DNA of 42,454 nucleotides from Planctomycetes bacterium UBA1146 (GTDB taxonomy: Bacteria > Planctomycetota > UBA8108 > UBA1146), in the NCBI GenBank assembly GCA_002311345.1, contig DCAA01000040.1:15720-58173 (forward strand), read 5' to 3'. Both the position numbers and the translations under genes were made by a program. Position 1 is the first letter of the stretch; each line of letters starts with the position of its first letter. Below the pieces are notes generated by a model. That model was not told the origin of the DNA and did no database searches. It saw only the letters and a list, made by a program, of their open reading frames with translations. Below, in pieces: positions 16,504 to 24,000 of the stretch.

Positions 16504-17670
16504 ATGACTCAAGCGGGAGACCGGGTCGCACTGGTACTGGGAGGAGGCGGTGCTCGTGCCGCCTATCAGGCGGGCTTCGTTCGATATATCGGAAGAAGAC
16601 TGCCACAGTTGCGATTCTCCATCCTCTCGGGCACATCCGCCGGGGCTATCAACGCTGTTCATCTTGCTCGCCACCAGGGATCACTATACGAAGCTGCCGA
16701 AGACCTTCGCAGACTGTGGTCTCAGTTGACGATGGACCAGGTCTTCAATGCAGACACGGGATCACTTGCGAAGATCGTCACCCGATGGGGCCTTCGCCTC
16801 ATCAGTGGTGGAAGTTCGTTCGCACCCACCACACGCGGACTGGTTGACACCACTCCGCTGCGGGACTTCCTATCGCGCCAGACCGATCATCTGGATAACG
16901 GAAAAATTCCCGGGATCGAGGAAAATATCCTTCGGGGACGTCTTCACTCGCTCGCCATTACCACTACCGATTACAACACGGGGCGTTCCGTCACCTGGAT
17001 TCATGGCAAGGGCGCCAATGGATGGAACCGAACCTACCGATCTGGTATCCAGACGAAGATCACACTCGATCACGTCATGGCATCATGCGCCATCCCTCTC
17101 ATCTTCCCAGCCATCAAGATCGGTGATTCCTGGCATGGCGATGGCGGTGTTCGCCAAACCGCTCCTCTCTCGCCGGTGTTGCACATGGGTGCCGATCGAA
17201 TTCTCGCAATTTCCACCAGAAATCTGCCTGAGGGTGCCGAGCCGAGGAAAGTTGTTTCCAGTAATTATCCACCACCGGCACATGTCGCAGGAATACTGAT
17301 GAATGCAGTCTTTCTCGACGCACTCGAGTTTGATTCCTGCAATGTACAGAGGTTCAATCAACTTCTAAAAAAACTACCTGAAGAGGATCGTTGCGGACTT
17401 CGCCCGGTGGAATTGCTCACAACTCGTCCCAGTGAGGATCCAGGAGTGCTTGCCAGTGAATTCGAAGCTCGCTTACCTGGTCCCTTCCGCTTTCTCGAGC
17501 GAGGACTGGGGACGCAGGAAACAGAGAGTCACGACTTACTCTCTCTGCTGATGTTCCAGCCAGAATACATCGAAACGTTACTCTCTCTGGGAGAAAAGGA
17601 TGCGCGGGATCGCGCCGATGAGGTGATTCCTTTTCTCATCGGCGATCGCAAAGCCACCGTCACCTCTTAG
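16504..17670 (+). CDS. Patatin-like phospholipase
   Basis: A serine lipase/acylhydrolase of the patatin family, using a Ser-Asp dyad. The oxyanion loop GGGGARAAYQAG is at about 13-24, the nucleophile is S45 in GTSAGA, and the dyad partner is D213 in GDGGVRQ. SCAIPLIFPAIKIG just before the aspartate is also typical. The 388-aa protein has no signal peptide. The frame also opens at a GTG at 16501; I use the ATG at 16504, but the ribosome site (AAGGAG running into the start) does not decide between them. After the catalytic domain, about 150 residues have no recognised domain. The stop overlaps the stop of the convergent small gene at 17667. Confidence 0.9.
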   Translation: MTQAGDRVALVLGGGGARAAYQAGFVRYIGRRLPQLRFSILSGTSAGAINAVHLARHQGSLYEAAEDLRRLWSQLTMDQVFNADTGSLAKIVTRWGLRLISGGSSFAPTTRGLVDTTPLRDFLSRQTDHLDNGKIPGIEENILRGRLHSLAITTTDYNTGRSVTWIHGKGANGWNRTYRSGIQTKITLDHVMASCAIPLIFPAIKIGDSWHGDGGVRQTAPLSPVLHMGADRILAISTRNLPEGAEPRKVVSSNYPPPAHVAGILMNAVFLDALEFDSCNVQRFNQLLKKLPEEDRCGLRPVELLTTRPSEDPGVLASEFEARLPGPFRFLERGLGTQETESHDLLSLLMFQPEYIETLLSLGEKDARDRADEVIPFLIGDRKATVTS

Positions 17671-18083
17671 TTGCGAACAACATCTTGTTTCAACTTACTT
17701 GTATTCTGAAGTTGAACACGAACCGCTTGCTGATTCGCATCGGGAATAATGGCGTTTCGGATGACTCCCATTCCATCCTGATACCACATGATCGCAGATG
17801 TGCCATTACCCGTGATCGTTACAAGGTTGCCATAGTGTTGGGGTAAGAGTAGTAGAATGCGCTGCTCTACATGTCCCCTGGCAGGCTTGGGCTTGCCTAG
17901 CGCATCAAGGCCGATGGAGATGTCGTAGGTCTCCGCAATGATTTCGGATTCCCATAGTCCAACCAAACCGGGATAATCCGCGGATACAGCAACTCCACCT
18001 GCGGCTAGCCAGGCGACCATGATTCCTGAAATGGTTCCAAAAAGTAGTCCTGTTAGGGATCCCTGAATCCAGATCTTCTTCAT
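17667..18083 (-). CDS. Hypothetical exported protein
   Basis: A 138-aa protein I do not recognise. It has an N-terminal signal peptide or membrane anchor at about residues 7-35 (Gly/Ala/Leu-rich, ending near VAVSADYPG), then a domain of about 100 residues beginning LVGLWESEIIAETYDI, with alternating strands such as RILLLLPQHYGNLVTIT and a Trp-Tyr in MWYQDG. The start with Leu-Trp-Glu-Ser resembles small secreted beta-barrel domains (lipocalin-like or META-like), but this is only a shape impression. An AAGGAG site sits before the ATG. It is convergent with the patatin-like gene; the stops overlap by a few bases. A promoter should lie in 18084-18257, but none stands out. Confidence 0.65.
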   Translation of the reverse strand: MKKIWIQGSLTGLLFGTISGIMVAWLAAGGVAVSADYPGLVGLWESEIIAETYDISIGLDALGKPKPARGHVEQRILLLLPQHYGNLVTITGNGTSAIMWYQDGMGVIRNAIIPDANQQAVRVQLQNTSKLKQDVVRN

Positions 18084-18257
18084 CGTTAATTCTCCTTACT
18101 CACAGGATTCTAGACAACTTGGACGGGTCTCTCTTCTGGTGTATTGGATCATGGACTAGGCCATCCGGGAAGAAAGTACCCATCCGATCAGGGTTGCTCA
18201 ACCATTCGATCTACATGACGATGTTCAGAGAAATAGATCTCAATATACGGAGGACTC

Positions 18258-19343
18258 ATGTGCATTTCTCTTTGCTTTCTTCTGCTGCTCCTCGGAGGCT
18301 CACCGGATGCGACTGATTTCAAATTTCTCGATCAGGTAGAGACGTCGATCGCCTTCTGGAATCTGGAGAATCTCTTCGACTACGAAGATGACCCGGACAA
18401 CCCAGGCGATGACGAGTTTCTCCCTGATAAGGAGTGGGATCAGGATCGATACAGGCGGAAACTCGCTCACCTGGCACGGGCTGTTGATTCTCTGGATACC
18501 AATTTGCTCGCCGTCAGTGAGGTGGAGAACCGACGGGTACTGGAAGATCTGATCTCCCAATCAGTACTCGAACCGAAAGGTTGGTCCATCGTGCACATCG
18601 ATTCACCGGACCACCGAGGAATTGATCTTGCCCTGCTCTATCGCGATCCTTTCAGGCTCAGTGGCGAGGCAAAACTACACCCCATCGACATGGGTGGCGG
18701 AAATACTGCGACCCGTGGAGTTCTCGAAGTTCCGATGCAAGTCTTGGGTGCACCCCTTCTGGTGCTGGTCAATCACTGGCCATCCCGCTATGGAGGAGCC
18801 CAGCAGAGTGCCCCGAAACGAGCGGCGGCTGCCAGCACGGCAAGGAGTATCATCGATCGCCATCTCGCCGAAAATGCCCAGGCTGACATCATCATCGTCG
18901 GTGACTTCAACGACGACCCGTGGGATGCCTCCGTGCTCGGAGTGCTGAAGGCTGTCCGGGAACGGAGAACCGTCGAACATCCCTTCAACCTATCTCTAAC
19001 GCGCAATGGAAAATTTTCTCCGCGGCTCTGGAATCCATGCTGGGCTTTCGCTTCTGGATCAGATTCGGGAACTTACTATTACTGGAATGAATGGACCTGG
19101 AACTGTTTCGATCAGATCATCGTTAGCCCGGGGATGCTTGATACTACCGGGGTCACCCTGGTTCCAAATTCGGTCGAGGTCCATCATCCAGATTTCATGA
19201 CCGATTCGATCAAGAATGCGAGCCGGCCAGCTAGATTTCGTAAATTCCGCGGTACCTGGGAAGAAGGCTACAGCGACCATTTCCCGGTAAAAGCCAGGAT
19301 TCAGGTCAAGATCTCCCCCACTACCGAATCGGGTGGTAATTGA
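18258..19343 (+). CDS. Secreted endonuclease/exonuclease/phosphatase-family protein
   Basis: A metal-dependent phosphodiesterase fold; the substrate could be nucleic acid or a phospholipid or sugar phosphate. The 361-aa protein has a short signal peptide (residues 2-15). Active-site segments appear in order: IAFWNLENLFD with the metal-side Asn, VSEVENR with the catalytic Glu, DHRGIDLALLYR, NHWPSRYGG, GDFNDDPWD with the Asp-Phe-Asn, FDQIIVSPG and YSDHFPV with the final Asp-His pair. All residues expected for activity are present. A GGAGG site lies four bases before the ATG. It is probably a monocistronic gene: an inverted repeat at 19393-19428 follows it. Confidence 0.88.
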   Translation: MCISLCFLLLLLGGSPDATDFKFLDQVETSIAFWNLENLFDYEDDPDNPGDDEFLPDKEWDQDRYRRKLAHLARAVDSLDTNLLAVSEVENRRVLEDLISQSVLEPKGWSIVHIDSPDHRGIDLALLYRDPFRLSGEAKLHPIDMGGGNTATRGVLEVPMQVLGAPLLVLVNHWPSRYGGAQQSAPKRAAAASTARSIIDRHLAENAQADIIIVGDFNDDPWDASVLGVLKAVRERRTVEHPFNLSLTRNGKFSPRLWNPCWAFASGSDSGTYYYWNEWTWNCFDQIIVSPGMLDTTGVTLVPNSVEVHHPDFMTDSIKNASRPARFRKFRGTWEEGYSDHFPVKARIQVKISPTTESGGN

Positions 19344-19376
19344 TCATCAGTTGGAGATCACAAGAAGGAGGAAGAA

Positions 19377-19403
19377 TGATTACTTCTCCTCGGGTATCCT
19401 GAC
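19377..19403 (+). CDS. Possible 8-codon leader peptide
   Basis: An ATG at 19377 directly follows a perfect AAGGAGG ribosome site and is stopped by TGA after eight codons (MITSPRVS). The stop lies inside the left arm of the inverted repeat at 19393-19428, and the three-repeat cysteine protein begins 90 bp further on. The layout resembles a translated leader, but the sequence is too short to be sure. Confidence 0.25.
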
Positions 19404-19428
19404 TCCTCACGATGAAGTCCAGGATACC
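19393..19428 (+). terminator. Inverted repeat, possible terminator or attenuator
   Basis: GGTATCCTG (19393-19401) and CAGGATACC (19420-19428) form a perfect 9-bp stem with an 18-nt loop. The following bases (AGGAAGATTATTC) hold only a weak T run. It could end the upstream phosphatase-fold transcript or, with the leader reading frame, control the next gene. Confidence 0.4.
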
Positions 19429-19492
19429 AGGAAGATTATTCAAGGAGTTGTTTCACAGCACTCGTTGATTTCCAAGAAAGGTAGATTTTTCC

Positions 19493-20173
19493 ATGCTTTC
19501 ACTATTGTTGACCCTCGCAATCGGCACTGTAACGCCCGTTGCCGATCCCATACCTTCGGCCGAGTTGTACCCGCTGGATGTTTGCGCAGTAACGGGAAAG
19601 AAGCTGGGATCGATGGGAACTCCGATCAATTTCATGCACGAAGGACGTCAGGTCCGGTTCTGCTGCAGAGGTTGCGTCCCCAAGTTCAAAGCAACTCCAG
19701 ATAAGTACCTGGCGCAAATTGACAAGAAGATCATTGCTGCTCAAAAGAAAGGCTACCCTGTCAATTTCTGCCTTCTTTCGCGCGAGAAACTTGATGAGAG
19801 CGCCAAGGAAGTGGTGATCAAGAACCGATTAGTTCGTCTGTGCTGCTTGGGGTGTGCTCGCAAGATCAAGAAGGACTCTGAAAAAGTATTCGAAGAACTC
19901 GATTCAGAGATCACGAAGATGCAATCGAAAAACTACCCTCTCACCACATGCGTCATCTCCGGAGAAAAACTTGGAAGCATGGGGCCGGCCAAGAACGTCA
20001 TAGTCGGTAGCACTCTGGTCAAACTCTGCTGCAAGGGTTGCGTCTCGAAAGTCGCTGCTGATCCAGCAAAATTTATCGAGATGGTCAATTCTGCCAAGAA
20101 ATCCGATTCCCCTACCGAGGGAAAACCATCGAACAAAGGAAAGATAAAGAAGCCAGCGACCCCGGGGAAGTAA
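19493..20173 (+). CDS. Exported protein with three CCxGC metal-binding-like repeats
   Basis: A 226-aa protein with a short signal peptide (residues 1-17) and three tandem copies of a domain of about 60 residues. Each opens with a cysteine in a strand (C31, C93, C153; contexts LDVCAVTGKKLGSMG, VNFCLLSREKLDES, LTTCVISGEKLGSMG) and closes with Cys-Cys-x-Gly-Cys (57-61, 117-121, 179-183). This spacing suggests a zinc or copper site like those of the TRASH/YHS-type small domains, with four cysteines per copy. Copies 1 and 3 are closer to each other (both have GxKLGSMG) than to copy 2. The tail is Lys/Pro-rich. The start ATG has only AAAGG 11 bases upstream. Metal binding is an inference; no enzyme motif is seen. 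Confidence 0.75.
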   Translation: MLSLLLTLAIGTVTPVADPIPSAELYPLDVCAVTGKKLGSMGTPINFMHEGRQVRFCCRGCVPKFKATPDKYLAQIDKKIIAAQKKGYPVNFCLLSREKLDESAKEVVIKNRLVRLCCLGCARKIKKDSEKVFEELDSEITKMQSKNYPLTTCVISGEKLGSMGPAKNVIVGSTLVKLCCKGCVSKVAADPAKFIEMVNSAKKSDSPTEGKPSNKGKIKKPATPGK

Positions 20174-20202
20174 GGCCTCTGGTCGAATCTCCTTGATACT
20201 CA

Positions 20203-20233
20203 ACGGCACCACTTCTTGAAGAAGTGGTGCCGT
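20203..20233 (+). terminator. Long perfect hairpin after the cysteine-repeat gene
   Basis: ACGGCACCACTTCTT (20203-20217) and its exact complement (20219-20233) flank a single G, giving a stem of about 13 bp with a small loop, followed by the weak pyrimidine stretch CATTCTTCT. It lies 30 bp after the stop at 20173 and most likely terminates that transcript. Confidence 0.7.
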
Positions 20234-20304
20234 CATTCTTCTGGCCCGGTTCATAACACATTCAGGTTTTTTAGTACGATACACAAAGAGCAGGAGGCAA
20301 ACAG

Positions 20305-20721
20305 ATGTCCAACAGTGAGCAGATCCAGAACTCAATCGTAAACATGATCGAAAATTTTGAAGAACTACAAAATCAGCTCGAGGAGAAGCACTTCGGCAAG
20401 GTGGTCGAAGAAGAATCTGATCTGGAGAGTGTTCCCGAAGAACATATAGCCAATTGTAATGACGAATTTCTGGAATCGATGAAAGAAATATTTGAAGGCA
20501 TTGGCTTTGAAACTGTAGAGAAATTATATACGACCAGTTCCAACATCATCGATGCCTGCGAAATCCTCTACGATTTAGATGATGATGACGACGATGAAGA
20601 ACCCGAAGCGGACCCAAATCCTGACCCGTCGAGCTCGGGTGCCAAGGAGCACGTCTCGGTCGAAAGTGAAGTTTCCAACCATGACGCTATGGGCGAAGTA
20701 AAAGGGAACTCTTCAAACTAA
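20305..20721 (+). CDS. Small acidic hypothetical protein
   Basis: A 138-aa soluble protein of unknown family with a perfect AGGAGG site before the start. It is very acidic: a helical half (residues 5-90, MIENFEELQNQLEEKHFG and FLESMKEIFEGIGFETVEKL) is followed by a run of Asp/Glu (about 91-105) and a Ser/Asn/Pro-rich tail. Base use is more AT-rich than the neighbouring genes. The helical part could be a small coiled coil or a three-helix bundle. Nothing indicates export. Other possibilities, such as an intrinsically disordered charge-brush protein, cannot be excluded. Function unknown. Confidence 0.65.
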   Translation: MSNSEQIQNSIVNMIENFEELQNQLEEKHFGKVVEEESDLESVPEEHIANCNDEFLESMKEIFEGIGFETVEKLYTTSSNIIDACEILYDLDDDDDDEEPEADPNPDPSSSGAKEHVSVESEVSNHDAMGEVKGNSSN

Positions 20722-20734
20722 ACAATGCAGATGG

Positions 20735-20932
20735 TCACTGACTGTTTTCTTCGGCATCATCGTGGAGTACGTCGGCCGGCAACTTTCCGATCAAGGATCC
20801 GAGTTTCCCCTCAGACGAGGTGAGGCGTGTTTCCAGTTGATCGATCACATGCTGCATTTTCTCGATTTGCCGCTCGTTGAAGGCAAGCCGGATCTCCAGA
20901 TCAGCGAAGAAACTGTCTTCTTGCCGTGCCAT
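20735..20932 (-). CDS. slyX: SlyX-like small coiled-coil protein
   Basis: A 65-aa protein that is mostly one long helix, with the SlyX-type pattern ADLEIRLAFNERQIEKMQ followed by HVIDQLETRL and a short tail. SlyX proteins are about 70 aa and of unknown function. The ATG at 20930-20932 has GGGAGG six bases upstream; a longer frame starts at 20953 but lacks a ribosome site. It is the last minus-strand gene of this part and is convergent with the acidic protein gene; the 1772-aa surface protein gene ends 130 bp upstream, with a terminator between. The match is on pattern and length only. Confidence 0.65.
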   Translation of the reverse strand: MARQEDSFFADLEIRLAFNERQIEKMQHVIDQLETRLTSSEGKLGSLIGKLPADVLHDDAEENSQ

Positions 20933-21006
20933 CGGTTTCCTCCCTGCAATCATGCGGACTTTTTCTCTTCTGACAGCATCTCACGATTTCACTCGAGATG
21001 GGAAGA

Positions 21007-21036
21007 GGCCGGAGAAGATCAAGATCTTCTCCGGCC
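21007..21036 (-). terminator. Terminator hairpin after the 1772-aa gene
   Basis: GGCCGGAGAAGATC (21007-21020) pairs perfectly with GATCTTCTCCGGCC (21023-21036) around two A residues. It lies 27 bp beyond the stop of the giant gene. The bases after it on the minus strand are only moderately T-rich, so termination may be partly factor-dependent. Confidence 0.65.
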
Positions 21037-21062
21037 CCCAGAACCCTGGCTCAAAGCCGTCC

Positions 21063-24000
21063 TTACGGACAAACCCCGTAGCTGTCACAACCGATACCAT
21101 CATCGGGAGTCATGTCGATTCCACATGTGGTCGGTCCCGGAGCCGGCGGAGGTCCACCGTTCTGGAACTGGTAGTTCAGCACAAAGATGATATCTGAGAT
21201 GTCATGAACGCCATCGTCATTTGCATCCGTAGCATCAACACATCCAGAAGCAGGACCACCGAGCATGAGTGAGTAGAGCATGAAGATCGCGTCGGCAATA
21301 TCTACCTGAGTATCGTCATTTGCATCTCCCCGACGGAAAACGGGTTCACACTCATCCGGTGTCGCGTTTGCGTTGGTATCGAGGCTACTGCCACTTTCCA
21401 GGTCGCATTCGTCAGGAACTCCGTTGCCATTGCAATCGGGGCTACTTCCGCTGGAAACGTCGCAAGCATCGGGTAAACCATTCAGGTTACAGTCGGGATC
21501 ACACTCGTCAGGAACACCGTTGCCATCGCAATCGGCAGAAGATCCTTCCGCAACGTCACAAACATCTGGGTTACCGTTTCCATTGCAATCCACTTGTGGA
21601 ACAACAATCGTAACCACCTGTTCGACAACAGAAGTATTTCCGTGGTTATCGATTGCAGTCCACAGAATGATCGTACTGCCATCTTCGTAGGTTCCGCTGG
21701 CGTCATCGGTACCGTTTTGATCGTTATAGAGATCCACCACAGTGCAATTGTCAGTGGCCGTTGCGATTGCAACGTTGATCGTCGCGGTACAACTACCATC
21801 TGGAGCGGGTATCGTCAGATTTCCACTCGTCGCAATCGTGGGAGGTTCCTCATCAGTGACGTTGACATCGAACTGTGCTGAAACCAGATTGCCATTTATG
21901 TCCGCCTGGGAGTAAATCACCGTTGTCGTACCCACCGGGAAGAACTCGCCTGGCTGATGGCTGACCACCAGTTCACCGAGCGCGCAGTTATCAGAGGAGA
22001 CCGGCGGAGTCCAGTTAACGTTCGCACCGCACTGACCTGGATCTGTCAGTTGCGATAAATCGTCAGGAACACCGTCGATAACCGGATCCTCTTCATCAAT
22101 TACCGTCACGATGAACGTATGCAGGCTGTTGTTTCCACTCCCATCAGTCAGTGAAAGCGTCACGAATGTAGTCCCTACATTGAAGAAATCGCCGGACTCA
22201 TGACTATTTGCAAGAGTTGTAGCACCGCAGTTATCACTCACCTGGGGTGCGTCCCACATTGCTGTGGATCCACACTCACCTGGTTCAGACAGCATGGTCA
22301 TGTCCGCGGGCGCGAGGTCGAATTCTGGCGCCTGATTATCGTTCACGGTGATCGTGAATGACGCCGCTGTTTTGTTGCCGGAATCATCCGTGACGGAGTA
22401 GGTAACCGTGGTCTCTCCAACCGGGAAGAATTCTCCGGATGAATGAGTACTAGACATGATGTCTGTTGAGCAGTTGTCAGAGCTTGACGGCTCGGCCCAA
22501 CTGACACTGGCCCCGCACAGATCTGGCTCATTGGTCAAATCAATGTCCAGGGGCATCTCGAGCAGTAATGGCAATTCAGTGTCAGTGACAGTAATCGTGA
22601 ACTGATCTGTTGCCACATTCCCGTTAATGTCCTGCAACGTCATCGTTACAGTCGTCATACCCACGGGATACTGCGCACCTGACGGAGAATCCGACCCTAG
22701 TGAGAGGACTCCGCAATTGTCACTGGTTTGCGGCGCACCCCAGGTTGCAGTTGCAGCGCATAACCCAGAATCAGTCTCGAGTTCCATATCAGCGACAGTG
22801 GTATCAAAACTCGGAAGTTCATCATCCGAGATGGCAATCTCGAACGAACTGGTGCTTTCAAGCCCATTTGAATCAGTCGCGATGTAGGTAACGAGCGTTG
22901 TACCCACCGAGAAGAAAGTTCCGGAGGGATGTTCAGTAAATAAACTCGGATTCGGACAGTTGTCCGTTGCACTGGGAGTGGCCCATTCGATGATGGCTCC
23001 ACAATCGCCAGGATCCGCACTCTGGCTGCTAGACGAAGGCATACCTAGAATTTCAGGAGCCTGGTCATCTGACACCAGGATGTCGAACTCGTGGGTTGTG
23101 GTCTGACCATGTATATCGCTCAAGGTCATCATCACTGTCGTGACCCCCAATGAGAACGTAGCACCAGATAGGTGGCTGGAAGTCAGTGAAGCGACTTCAC
23201 AGTTATCAGAACTGGTTGGCTCGTCCCAGGTCGCAATTGCATCGCAATGATCGAGATCCGTGCCCAGTGACTGAGACTGGGGAGCGATGTCAAACACTGG
23301 CGCTTCGTCATCCGTAACAGTGACCAGGAACAAACTACTCACCACATTGGAACTGCTGTCTTCGACCGTATATGTAACTTCGGTGTCTCCTACAGCAAAG
23401 AAGTCACCAGGCTGATGCGAACCACTGAGGAGTTCTCCTGGACAGTTATCTGCAGCACCAGGAGGTGTCCACGAAACACTAGCTCCGCACAGGCCGGGAT
23501 CTGCCGTCTGGCTGATACTTGATGGCATCTCGAGAAGCTCGGGGTCCTCGACATCATTCACGGTGATGCTGAATACATGCGTGGTGATGTTATTGTGAAC
23601 ATCGGTCAACGTCAGAGTCACTTCAGTTGTCCCCGTACCGAAGAAATCCCCACTATTATTAGAACTTCCAAGCGATAGAACTTCACAGTTATCACCTGTG
23701 GTAGGAGCAGCCCAACTGGCAGTGGATCCACACAGTCCCAGCTCGGTATCCAGGATCTGACTCTCAGGAGCCAATAGAAACTCTGGATTTTGATCATCGA
23801 GAACCGTAACCGTGAAGGCAGCCGTCGCCACATGGCCATGAATATCAGTACTCGTGTACGTGATCGTGGTTTCTCCCACGTCGAGCAGACTACCGTTTGC
23901 GATATCTGGCTCGAACGAGGCAACTGCGCAATTGTCAGCAGAAGTGGGCTCATCCCACATGGCAGTTCCACCACACAGATCAGCATCATTGGTCAGGGTG

